A stretch of DNA of 64,000 nucleotides from positions 124,001-188,000 of the forward strand of contig JAKCPI010007899.1 in assembly GCA_023213315.1 (NCBI GenBank), read 5' to 3'. Under the pieces are notes generated by a model that ran no database searches, had not been told where the DNA came from, and saw only the letters and a program-made list of their open reading frames with translations. Below are positions 46,281-57,011 of the stretch, one piece after another; positions within the stretch are counted from its first letter, which is position 1; the number at the start of each line of letters is the position of its first letter. This DNA is from Euborellia annulipes. Lineage: Eukaryota; Arthropoda; Insecta; Dermaptera; Anisolabididae. The position numbers were made by a program, and so were the translations under genes.

Positions 46281-47550
46281 AAGAAAAGAAAATTTATTTC
46301 TAATGGAATTAAATACCTATTTTTCTATTAAAATTATCTTTACCGGAAATAATCTTAGTGTTAACTGAATGTTTGGAAAAGTCGCCCGCAAGCCGTAGGT
46401 TACATTTGCCTGATATCGTACATAGTAGTTAATAAAATACAAATATAGAGATAATATTTCTTATTTAGTAAATCTAAATATTAGCATTTTTTTTCGTACA
46501 GTGAAAGTGAGGCAAAAAAAAAATCAATAGCTTTAGAGAAGCTTGACAACAAGAAGAAGGAGAGAAAGGACCCGAAAACTTAAATCAATGTGTGTGCCTA
46601 AATCGGGTACTTGAAAGAAACCTTAACGACACTTGTTATCAGGAGGATGCAGGGCTGCTGAGATGGCTGCTGGGTCGCTAATCAGGCCAGTTACTATTGT
46701 TAACGTGCTAACTAATTGCGTTTGTTAGCTCAACTTAATGACGATGAAAGCTCGCGACTGTCACGCAAATGCATGCACGCACCCGACATGCATGCTCAAG
46801 AGATTGTCAAATTAATGCTATCTAATTGTAAACTTCGTGACTTGTTATCTCTCTTTCGATGAAAATTAATTAGAAGAATTCTTTTTTTTTTTCTTTTTAT
46901 CCATACTCTTACTACTGTAGAAATATTGTAAAGAAGAGAAATCGAATTATTATGAATAATAGAAATTGACGTTGCTTCATCGTGGGTGTATGTGAATGAC
47001 GACCAAGGGATTCCCGAAATAAGACCGATTGTTTTATAAAATAATATCCTTCTTTTTCAAGAACATTGTAAATAAAATCAATTTTTTACAATTTTTGTCA
47101 AAAAAAAGAAATAGGAAAAAATGTAGATGATTGCATTATTTTTATTTAGACTGGAGATTTTGGTGTCTAACCATTGTGTAAATAGGATTCATTAAACAGA
47201 CACATCCTATTTTCCCAAAGACGAGATCTATAGCTATCATATGTAGGCTTAACGTTCTTTTTCATTGTGAGGAAGCAAAGGCAAGCAAAGCATTACATAG
47301 AGGCAGAGGTCACACTTCTTTTGCTAGGGGCCAGTTTTCGCTTCACAACCTGAGGGATGAAAAATTTTTGAAAATATTTCTTTAATTTATCTTATCATTA
47401 CAAATATAAATTTTGTCTGTTTTAAATTTTTAAAAATTTACTATTTTGGAGAATAGGCCTATACATTTTAAAGAAAGTAAAAAATAATTGAATTTTAATA
47501 AAATTTGGAGAAAATTGAAAAACTAAAAAAATACTTGAGTAAAGTAATAG
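46281..47550. other. Unique DNA, possible regulatory block ~46530-46840
   Basis: Positions 46530-46840 are non-repetitive and moderate in GC. They hold several TAATTG/TTAATG/CTAATCAG homeodomain-type cores and a CATGCATGC-type palindromic stretch. No ORF. A cis-regulatory module is possible but unproven. Confidence 0.3.
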
Positions 47551-47751
47551 TACAATCTGCGCCCCAAGTGCCTGATGTGCTCGAAAGTGGAGTCTTGAGC
47601 TTAATCAACCAAATCAATATAAAAAAAATCATCCTTTTATAATGCAATTGAAGGAGCAAAGCTATTTTTAAAACAATACTTCCGTCTTTTTGGTTGCCTA
47701 AGTTCAATGCTCCACTTTCGAGCACATTAGGAATTTGTGGCGGGACTGTAC
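47551..47751. mobile_element. Family A MITE, full length
   Basis: TACAATCTGCGCCCCAAGTG CCTGATGTGC on the left and TCGAGCACATTAGGAATTTG TGGCGGGACTGTA on the right, ~201 bp. It shares the interior GAGCTTAATCAACCAAA...GGTTGCCTAAG arrangement with the copy at 23565. Confidence 0.75.
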
Positions 47752-47973
47752 AGGAATTTTCCTCAACTTTTAAGAAATTCCTTAGAGGCGTTTTTGAGAG
47801 GCGAAAAATTTCGAACAAAATATATATATATACAATATAAATATTTGGTAAACAAGAATTGAATGTTTAATATTAGTAGATTAATTTATAAAAATGAGAC
47901 AATTTTTCTATTTACTCTATACCTATAGGAAAAAGTATTTTTATTTATTTAATTTATGTTATGCTTATTTGAT

Positions 47974-48058
47974 TTTTACTTTCTCTTACCCTATATATGA
48001 AATATATATAGAAAGTATGCGATCATGTCAAAAATTCGATGTCGAGATGTTTTTACTT
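47974..48058 (+). mobile_element. Family B 5'-end fragment
   Basis: TTTACTTTCTCTTACCCTAT ... GAAAGTATGCGATCATGTC, AAAAATTCGATGTCGAGA, then the match stops. Confidence 0.6.
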
Positions 48059-48671
48059 GCGATTAAGTTTTAGAATTTATATTGATATTAGTTAAATAAA
48101 TTCATGAATAATTAAGTAATATGGTAATTCATCAAATAATTATATAATAACTAATTTATCCTGAGTATAATAAATTTAAAAAAAAAAATTGATTATTTAA
48201 CAATAATATGATTAATTATAAAATATTAATATGCTATATAATAATAATAAATATTTTGATCTGAACTTTAAGATAAAATTATTATTAACGTTGAAGAGTG
48301 TCAGTCAAAATATAAACCAGCTAGACGAGGTCTTTATCTAATAACTTTAAAGAATTCGGTGTGAATCATTTGATGGCAAATTAAAAATCTTTTGCGTGCC
48401 AACTTTGGAAAAAATAAAAAAAAAAGAATAATAATAAAATAAAATTAGAAAAAAATAAGAATCTGCCATATTAGATTTCAAATTAGTTGATCCATTCTGA
48501 AATTGATAATTGCTAATAACACTCAGTGCGTTAATGAAATATGAAAATCTCTGTTGCCGGCCCCTATTGGCTTTTCAATTATTTTTAAAATGCTCTTTTA
48601 TATATATTAATTGGAAACAGAATAAATAGTTGGGTAATAAATCCAAATTTTTTGATTAGATTTGGTATTAT
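48059..48671. other. AT-rich intergenic DNA
   Basis: No gene or repeat terminus recognised. Confidence 0.45.
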
Positions 48672-48800
48672 TACTTTCTCTTACATATATATAGAGAGAA
48701 AGTATTTATTCATGCGAAAAATTCGATGTCGAGATTTTAAATACACGTTTTGAGTCCAAAAAGTGGATAGAGAGAAACATGGTGTTAAAATTTTAAATAA
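48672..48800 (+). mobile_element. Family B 5' fragment
   Basis: TACTTTCTCTTACATATATA GAGAGAAAGTATTTATTCAT followed by AAAATTCGATGTCGAGA and ACACGTTTTGAGTCC; degraded beyond ~48790. Confidence 0.6.
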
Positions 48801-48958
48801 AAAAACATTTTATTTCCTTTAAAATATGATTATCTCTCAAATCATTTGAATCCCCCCTACTTTTGAAAAAGATTTCTGGGTCTTGGTGATTTATTTAAAT
48901 ATAAAAAATTAATTCTATTGATAATAGGTATTTTCGATTAAGCGTCCGAGGGCGTCCG

Positions 48959-49030
48959 GCGCATGCGCATTAAGGGAAAGTCTATTGCTTTTCGTTACTG
49001 CGCATGTGATCTTCCTCACTACGCATGCGC
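48959..49030. promoter_or_regulatory. Three NRF1/Ewg-type sites
   Basis: GCGCATGCGC (48959-48968), TGCGCATGTG (48999-49008) and ACGCATGCGC (49021-49030) lie within 72 bp of otherwise AT-rich DNA. GCGCATGCGC is the palindromic site of NRF1 (erect wing in flies), usually found at promoters. A family A MITE begins only 17 bp downstream. No transcript start or ORF can be assigned. Confidence 0.4.
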
Positions 49031-49046
49031 TAGACTACTACTCAAT

Positions 49047-49224
49047 GTACAGTCCACGCCATAAGTTCCTGATATTCTCAAGATTTTAAAATAAATAAAT
49101 CATCTTTTTTTAATACATCTGAAGAAGAAAAGCTACATTTAAGACTTTTTAACACTTCCGACCGCAATTGCCTAAGCTCAAAGCTCCACTCTCGAGCACA
49201 TCAGGCACTTGTGGCGCCGACTGT
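49047..49224. mobile_element. Family A MITE
   Basis: TACAGTCCACGCCATAAGTT CCTGATATTCTCAAG on the left, CTCGAGCACATCAGGCACTT GTGGCGCCGACTGT on the right; ~178 bp, with a small internal deletion at the left side. Confidence 0.75.
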
Positions 49225-51340
49225 TCATGCATTGGATATTAATTATATGGTTCTTTTTTGCACAAAAAGTATTATTAACAATATATCAATATAAAATGCT
49301 TTGCTCCTCACGTCCGGATTCTTTCTACTGTATTATTTTTTTATTAGATCTATTGCAATAGTTTGAGATAAAAACAATATCAAAATTTATGCATATTAAA
49401 TTGATTGAAAACAGAAACGATTAACTTTTTAAGTAATAAAAATAATTCTATTCATCTCGTGTATTCAAAATATGTTTAAAAGAAATAAATTTTTAATGAA
49501 TGCAGGAGGCAAGATATTATCTTCCTAAAGTAGTAGGAATATGACTGTTTTCTTGCTTCCATGAGGTTTTTTTTTAATGTATGTGTTTTTTTATGAGTGT
49601 TTGTTTATTTTATAGAATATGAAAGGAAGTATGCTAAGAGAAGTATTATTGGAAATTGTATTATGAAATTAATTATTAAAAAAAAAAAAATCTATATTAT
49701 CATGCATTCATTGAGCGATATGTATAAATTGATCAAAATTTTTTGTATGTTTATTTATTTGTTGGTGGGACAAACATCCCATGCCTCAGGGAATCGAAAT
49801 CAGGATCTCCAGCTAGTGTGCTTCCTTTTTTTTTTAAGTCTATGACCGATGAAGGTTTGATCGAGTTTTCGCTTGCAAATTTTTTATCTTGAGAAATTTG
49901 TTTATATTGACTTTATCACATCAGATTTTTACTACAAATATCTTTTTTTTTTTTTGATTCACAAAGTTTTTTTCCCTGATTTTTCTTTTTAAACTTTTAA
50001 AAAAAGCAAAATAAAATTATTATTTTAAACTATTCTAAAGTTTATAAGATCTGGTTCGGCATCTAAGCCCATTTATTTCAAATGACTGGTAGTAAGGATG
50101 TCATTGAGAGAGATTAGAAAAAATATCAAAAAATATTTTTAATCATTATTCTAAACCTTAATTATATTTTAGCTGGCATAGCGTTTAATTCAATAAATAT
50201 TAATAAATAAATTTACTAAATATATGTAAAATTTATTAGTTTTTTTTTCTGTTTAATTAATCTCATAAAAAATATAATATAATGAGTTACAGCAAATTTA
50301 TTAAAATATATTTTAAGTAAAATTTGCTCTTTTTTAATTTAATTTATAATCCAGCGATAAGTGTAAACACAACCTTGAAGGGACATGAGTCCATTATCTC
50401 ATATTATTTAAATTTCTTCTGATTTGTTTTTTAAAGAAACGATTTAAATCTTTTCCTTTTTTTTTGCCTTATTTTCTCTTATCCCGACCCACGAATAGAG
50501 CAAAATAAGTCGATAATAATAAATATTGTAATATGTGCTATTTGACGATTTGGTGTTTTGCCCCCTTAATTAAAATCTGAAATAACGTTCCTGAGTGATA
50601 GCCAATTCAATTGTCGCATGGGACAGGATGCGAAATTCGACCCCTATAATTATACCGTTATATTGATATAAATAGAGAAGTGAGGGGTTGAAAACCACTT
50701 TAATTTATTTTTGGGTTTAAAGACTCGTTTATATTTTATAAGATGTTTTTCAATAGAGAATTAATCTCTTTCTCCACTGGAAATATAATTAAAATCAGCG
50801 AAGTGATATTTTTGATCTAGATAATGGAAACTGTTCTTTCATGATTTCTTTTTGATGAGACTTTTTTTTCTTTTAATTTCCGAGAATGAAATCTCCCCTC
50901 TGGTTTGTATTTTTCTGGTGATTTTTCCTCTTACTTTTCACTGGTGAGAAAAAGGAACAATTGATCGATTGGCTATCATGAAAATGGATCACTTATTTAG
51001 TACTTACACACTACATAAAGGAATTGATAAAAAAGTTTATTTTTTTTTTTTTAGTCAAAACAAATAAAAACCTTTCTTGTTGCGGTTTCAGATTATCTAA
51101 ATTAATTTTAGCTTAATTATCACAACTCAACCAAAAAAAATATATAAATCAGTCGCGCCTGAGAAAGCAACCATTGCTACACGGGTCTTTTCTTTGACGC
51201 TGGCAGCTTCTCTAAATGCAGAAACAAATAATTGGGTGTCAATGTGTGCAAATTCTGGAATAATATATCAGGGATGATCAAGTTGTTCGCTTGATTGATT
51301 TAGAAGTATGAAAGAATGTATACATGCGGATGTTATTTTA
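49225..51340. other. AT-rich intergenic DNA
   Basis: Short ORFs only. A TTTCGATTCCCTGAGG phrase on the minus strand (~49785) resembles a pol III B box of a tRNA-like SINE relic. Confidence 0.4.
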
Positions 51341-51342
51341 AA

Positions 51343-51460
51343 AATCTGGTGTCGCACAGCACACAACTTTCTCTTATCTTTGGTAAGAGAAAGTTGTATT
51401 CTGTGCTTGTCACACCAGATTTTTTGTGTCGACATATATTCAGTTTCCGCCGATATAGAA
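51343..51460. mobile_element. Family B terminal hairpin plus adjacent 3' region
   Basis: AAAATCTGGTGTCGCACAGC ACACAACTTTCTCTTATC pairs with GGTAAGAGAAAGTTGTATTC TGTGCTTGTCACACCAGATT. It is followed by the reverse-oriented GTTTCCGCCGATAT block. Confidence 0.65.
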
Positions 51461-51549
51461 TAGAATTCAAGAGGTAGAGTTGTATATAATTAATAATAAT
51501 AATAATATGTTTAATGATTGAATAATAATTTAGAAAATACAATAATATA

Positions 51550-51625
51550 AGCAAGCTCTGAAGATGGTCTTGACCAAGACCGAAACCTCAGCATAGACGG
51601 CCTAATAAATGAAATATATTTAGCT
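51550..51625 (+). ncRNA. Hammerhead-like motif, intact core and perfect stem II
   Basis: CTGAAGA (51558-51564), stem II GGTCTT (51566-51571) / AAGACC (51576-51581) with a GACC loop, and GAAA (51582-51585) are all intact. C-CUC follows, giving U16.1 and C17, though the 15.2-16.2 pair is C-C. GCU before and AGC after the core can pair as stem I. TAATAAATG lies ~20 nt downstream. Best-preserved stem II in the window. Confidence 0.5.
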
Positions 51626-51924
51626 GCCATTCTTTTCTTTACACATTAACGAACCGGCGATAAAATCCACATCTTGTATCATTTATTTTCAACTCGAAGT
51701 TTTAGGTGTTCTTGTTTACTATATCGATGATTTTCAATCGGTCGGAGAAGTTTGCTAGTTGACTAGAAATGTTACAACCGACCCTTAGATTCAATTGTTG
51801 GTAATGTCAAGTAAACAATTTATGTAAACGAGTGAAGTTGGCTACAAATGTAAGGGAGGCGAAGTTAGCCACGCATGTAAACAACATCAAACCCTCAGTA
51901 TTCATTGTTCAAAGTGAATAAATA

Positions 51925-51990
51925 CAGCTACCCGATGACGGCTGCAGAATTAGAAGCCGAAAGTTGCACTTTATTGTAGTTAATAACACT
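51925..51990 (+). ncRNA. Hammerhead-like relic (CCGAUGA)
   Basis: CCGATGA (51932-51938) differs from CUGAUGA at one base. GGCU/AGCC can form stem II around a 10-nt loop, then GAAAG-UUG. The expected UH position is lost. Likely inactive. Confidence 0.3.
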
Positions 51991-53577
51991 GGATTCACTA
52001 ATATTTCCGCCACTTTCATATCTCATAAGAAATAATCGGACAAGAATGTATAAACTAAGATATGTCGTTAATTTAGGCGCCTAATTATGAAAACAATTTT
52101 AATGGAAAGTTGTGTGCTGTCAACTAATTTTTTTTTTTTATAATAGTATATCAATTCCAAAATTAACAATAAAATCTCAACAGGTGAACGCCCTTTTTAG
52201 AGAAACCAGCGCTAAAAGTTTAAAAATTCTTAATGTGTTTGAATGTCATGTGAAATATTGTATTTATGTTTATTTATATTGTGGCTTAAATAAAATGGTT
52301 AGGCCTAGGTTTTTATTAGGCCAAAGCGAGTGACTATAGCGATAACGATTTTAATACCTTGTAGCTGCTATTTAGATGGCTAACAATGTGCATCAATCAT
52401 TCGGGAATTCGTATTACAATCACATAAGGACCTCGCCCGCTACTTGCTTGCGTACTAGGAATAATAATCCTTTGATAAATGGAAAATAAATATCTCTAAT
52501 TTTTTTATAATAAGTCCTTAAGCCTGAGTTGTGGCGCACCCGGTTGGCCGGCGGCGAAACATACGCGCAGGCATCCAACTCCTAAAAATAATCTAATAAT
52601 ATTGAGGGGGGGGAAGGGGGCGGGGAGACTTAAAAAATTGAATGCTTTGATGTTTGATTTAGCCTTTCCTTTAAGTGTTTAATTTATATGCTTCGGGTCA
52701 TAATTCTTGGTTGCCAAGTCGACATTTATTATCTACATATACTGACAAATAAACGCCACAAATTTCCATTTTGCTAATGTTGAACGCCATCGGCAAAGCA
52801 TTCGACTGACTTATTGTTAATATACTAAAAAAAAAAGTCAGGCGTACAAAACAAATTAGTTGATAATTTTTAAAAGGGGAAGGGTGGTTATTTTCAAGAA
52901 ATATATTTACCAGATAAGCTAGTCTTCTATTCGGCCAAAAAGGTTCCGCCTCTTTATCAGCCGCAGTTGAGTTCGTTGCATAAAAAAAAAAAAAAAAAAT
53001 TCGAATACGATCAAACTAAACCGATAAACGAAGAGCTGTTGATCAAAAAATTTACATACATCATCTCTCAGTTGTTAATTAATAGAATTAAACTTATAAA
53101 ATTTTTTTTTATTAAGATATAAAAATTTATGTTCGACCTATTTGTTTAATTCTTTTAATTTAACTTGGTTTATGAAAATATCTTGTCTTTCATTCACTGA
53201 ACATTGAGAGAAATAAAAAAAAAAAAAAATCCTCAAAAGCCGACGTTTCGATCTAATCTTAATGACATTAATACACTTCTAGTCAACTAGCAAACTTATC
53301 CGACCGATAGAAAATCATCGATATAGAAAACAAGAACCCACTTAACCTTCGAGTTAAAAATAAATGAGTTTTTTCACATATAATTAGATATCTGAGATAC
53401 AAGGAAAGATTTGTGAAAGTTAATAACTTACTACTTACTAAGTGATCCCCCCCTAAACTATAATACCTATAAAGTTGAAATTGGCGTAGATTACTTTTTT
53501 GCGTAGGCGTCATTTAAGAAGAATTTTCGAAAATTTTAAGAAAATGAATTGGGTAAAATGATCTATTAATACTCTAA
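51991..53577. other. Intergenic DNA, no gene seen
   Basis: It includes TGAGTTGTGGCGCACCCGG ... GGCGGCGAAACATACG (~52527-52566), a GC-rich hairpin-forming patch closed by GCCTG/CAGGC. A minus-strand GAAACGUC relic lies at ~53243-53260. ORFs here have no recognisable domains. Confidence 0.35.
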
Positions 53578-53960
53578 ACAGATGAGATATCAATTCTCTT
53601 AAACTTAGAAGAATATAAATTTTGTTTGGGTTTTTGAAATCGGCAAAACCCCAAATCGATTTTTGTAAAAATTCGGATTTTTAGAACTTTTACGAAATGA
53701 GATATCAATATTTCTACCTAAAACCCCCTAAATGAACCCCTAAAAACTAATTCGGGGTTGTTTTGAATTTCGGCCCCTAAGTCCCCAAATCTCATTTTTG
53801 TGAAAAATTCGGATTTTCAACTTAACTGAAATGAGATATCAATAGTCTACTAACCCCCCCCCCATCTCATAAAATTAATTTTGGGGTTGTTTTGAAATTC
53901 GGTCTAAGTCCACAATTCATCATTTTGTAAAAATGATTTTTTCCCAACACTTTTCTTCTC
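53578..53960. repeat. Minisatellite, ~3 units of ~115-135 bp
   Basis: GAGATATCAAT recurs at 53584, 53699 and 53833. Between copies the order AAAATTCGGATTTT, then C-rich AACCCCCTAAATG, then TTCGGGGTTGTTTTGAATTT repeats. Diverged tandem units; no coding content. Confidence 0.65.
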
Positions 53961-55615
53961 TTCTCATCTCTATATATATAAAGAGACTTGTGTATTTAAG
54001 TGATAAACCATAATATTAATAAAGTGAATTGGATAGATTATTGGTATTAAAAGAATTTCGAAATATTTAAACAAATCGACATTTTGGGTAAAATTTTGTT
54101 TTATATTTCTTTCTTAAAAGATAGAATAAGTAAAAGAAGAAATTAAAGTGTAGGTGAAAAAAAATTTGAATTATTTTAGAACCTTATACCGAAATTTGAG
54201 TCTTAGCTAGTTAACTACGATCTAAGCTCTTATTTAATCTTATGATTAGCTTAACTAGATGTGAAAAGACTAGAAAGTCATAATTAACTAGCTTTTTCGA
54301 GGAATGATTAGTTAATTAGAAGTGAAGCAACCAACCATAAGGTGTTTTTTTGATTTATTAATAGATTGCTCGTAGGGGTGTGTATTGCACTGCGACCTCC
54401 TGGATCTATTGTGCCCCTTGATTTATTAATTGTACATGGTCTGTTTTATATATTTTGTACTGCTCATGTTGATAGTCTGAAAGTGGTCAGATTTGGCAGA
54501 AACTTCGTCAATTTTTTTCTCCCTCCAATTGACGGAATTTCAATATATTTTCCCATAATAATATATTTATTTATTAACTGTCCGATTGTTTGATTTAATA
54601 AATATTAATTGTATGTTATATTAATTTCTTTTAAATTATTAAAGAGTATTTATTATTAAAAAAATTATTTTGATTTTTTTTTTTTAATTGAAAAAATGAA
54701 TGCTTCAATTTTTTAACGTCATGTTAACGGACGTTGTAACGCTTATTAAAATAACACCTCCGTATTATATCTTGACATATTGATTAGATAACGAATATAT
54801 AATTACATCTTATTTAATTAAATTAGATTTATTTGAATTAATTTTCCGCTTCTTTAATATTTGTCATTCGAATTTTATCTCAGCGTTAGAATCTCCTGAG
54901 AATCAAAGATGGTGTTAACAATACACAATTAAATGGTAGGCTATATTTACCACTTGGGCCTGGAAGATGTGAGTGTGTGGTTTGTATTCAGCTCTTAAAA
55001 GTTGAAACAAGGCATTTTGACAAGCTAATGATAGGGTTCGCACTATAGTTCAGGGTACGTTGGCCCGAACCCTTCGCCTGTGTCATTAGAAATCATTACT
55101 CGTCCTATTTTAGTCAAAATTTCAGATGAAAACGTGATATTTCGAATATTAGTTGATAAAAGTGAGAAGAGGCGGATGTTTTGGTCGACGAACCTTCTTA
55201 TCTCGATCAGTCTTAGCAATACAATTCATAAGAGATGCGAATTTTTACACACACCTGAACTCTAAATATAATAGACGAGCTGGTTGGTATTTTTCTTATC
55301 AAATTTGGCTGAGTCAGTTTAAATTTTACCTAGAAAAAATCTTATAGATACGATCTTTAAGCTTTTTTTTCTCCTTTTATCTTTTAGCACTTCTTATTCT
55401 TTGATGAAATATGAGGATATGATTTTATTAGCCATTCTCTAAATGTATTACGAATCCCATATTTTTTTTTTATTTTGCGGTTGATGGGAACTCAAATATT
55501 TTTTATTATTATATGATCAGAAAATCTTCTACGGCGAAGTCTGCCGAAGTCGAGCTGCCTGACTTGAATGTAATATAATGCTTGACGTAGGCCTAAAAGA
55601 GATTTAATTGTTAAT
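53961..55615. other. Intergenic DNA, no gene seen
   Basis: Plus-strand ORFs at 54366-54593 and 55080-55347 have no recognisable domains. The text TATTGCACTGCGACCTCCTG (~54383) looks repeat-derived. Confidence 0.35.
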
Positions 55616-55760
55616 TAAATTTTTTGGTGATGGAGTCAGAGAAATAACAAGATGTTTGCAGCCAAATTTGCTTTTATTTAAATTTTCGCCCTCACAGCTG
55701 ACGTTTCGGCCTGAGGTCTAGGCCATTTTTAGAGCCGGCTGGCAATAATCAAATTAGTGC
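55616..55760 (-). mobile_element. Penelope-like terminal repeat with mutated hammerhead
   Basis: Minus-strand homologue of 13005-13245. CUAAAAA (55732-55726) replaces CUGANGA. Stem II GGCCU/AGGCC is perfect, GAAAC-GUC (55707-55700) is intact, and GGCU/AGCU around the core form stem I. One half of the core is destroyed while every helix remains. Confidence 0.5.
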
Positions 55761-56050
55761 ATTAGCTTCCATGTTCCAAACAGACCCTCAAGATTTATTT
55801 CACTCTTCAATTTATATTATTAAAATTCCTATACGGGCCCTTTGAAGTGGTATTTCATATATAGAGTAAGAGAAAATAAAAATAAAGGAGAAGCATAAAA
55901 GGGGAACTCAACTGCGGGAACTGAGAAGATGCCTTTTGAGATTGGACTTGAAAGTCTGAATATTGTAGGTTTTGGGGAAGATAGACGCAGGGAGCTTGTT
56001 CCATTTGCCGAAGGTCATGGGGACAAAGGAAGATTGGAATTGACTAGTTC

Positions 56051-56099
56051 AATTGCCTAAGCTTAAGACACATCAGGCACTTGTGGTTGCGGCTGTACT
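56051..56099. mobile_element. Family A right-end fragment
   Basis: AATTGCCTAAGCTTAAGACA CATCAGGCACTTGTGGTTGC GGCTGTAC is the right terminus only. Confidence 0.6.
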
Positions 56100-56294
56100 A
56101 CATGGGAAAATATTAATATTTTATTATATAATTTTTCATTCACTCAACTTCTATTCGGTAATCGAAATTTGTGTTATTAATCACACCATTTTTTAATTAC
56201 TTCAATTCTGATTTTAGTATTAAATTTTATTTTACTTCCAAATTTATATTATCATAATGTATATATATTATTAATTGAGATATGAAAAATTATA

Positions 56295-56372
56295 TAATTT
56301 AATAAAATAAAATATTTTATCTGATAATTTTGGGGCGTATAAAATTTAAAACATTTAAGATATTAGCTATAT
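56295..56372 (-). repeat. 78-bp perfect direct repeat, copy at gene 3' end
   Basis: Identical over 78 bp to 61915-61992. It covers the last ~18 codons of the extended frame, its stop and ~20 bp beyond. Confidence 0.85.
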
Positions 56373-57011
56373 TTGAATTTGAATTGATGTTTTGAGGTGT
56401 CTTAAAAAAATCCACTAAAGGTTCAATTTGAGATAAATCATTTCGAGGAGACTTTGACGTTGTTCGAGACGAAAATAATTATTTTATTCCTTTTAGGTTT
56501 GATAATCTATTTTTTGGTGATTTCCGTCTTTGAGAAGTTGGAAACACTTTTTTAATTCTTTTAACATTATCCACAATATTATCTGGCGATTTTTGAGCAT
56601 GAGTTTCTAATAACTTCCCTATTCCCGAGATATCTAATGAGTCATTTTTAGGTGATTTCTGCTCTTTGGAAGTCCCTGAAGGATGAAAGTATACACGAGT
56701 TCCTTTCTGTGACAAATCCAAAATAGGCATTGAATCTAAAATAAGTGATTCAGTATTTGCTGAAGGCGAAGGGATCAAACTTTTCTTTATTGATAAACGT
56801 GATGAATTAAGGGATTTTTTTTCACTTCTACTTAATCTTGAAGATCTATCTTTATTCTCTTTGAAATTTTTATTTTTTCAGTAGGAGTTTTAATATGAGA
56901 ATTACGTTTGCCTGATATTTTGGTTTTATCTAATGATTTTGAGGGTTCCAATTTTAATTTCTTTGCTGTATGAACAGGTGAAGAAAGAGATCTTGGAGTT
57001 CTTGGCGATCG
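56317..57011 (-). pseudogene. Diverged duplicate module at the 3' end of the Ki-67-like gene
   Basis: It repeats SPRTPRSLSS, TAKKLKLEPSKS and, in a second frame, SSRLSRSEKKSLNSSRLS, LDSMPILDLS and RVYFHPS. It then shows four badly diverged 23-residue units. There is a frameshift at ~56853-56868, a stop TAA at 56479-56481 where Lys is expected, and then an open frame (SKSPRNDLSQ...) to a second stop at 56317-56319. This is decay, or two or three consensus errors in a repetitive region. Confidence 0.55.

Noticed and set aside
52500..52570. GC-rich hairpin with GAAAC at ~52557 as another hammerhead
   Set aside because: The CUGANGA half is absent (CUGAGUU), although a GCCUG/CAGGC outer stem is present.
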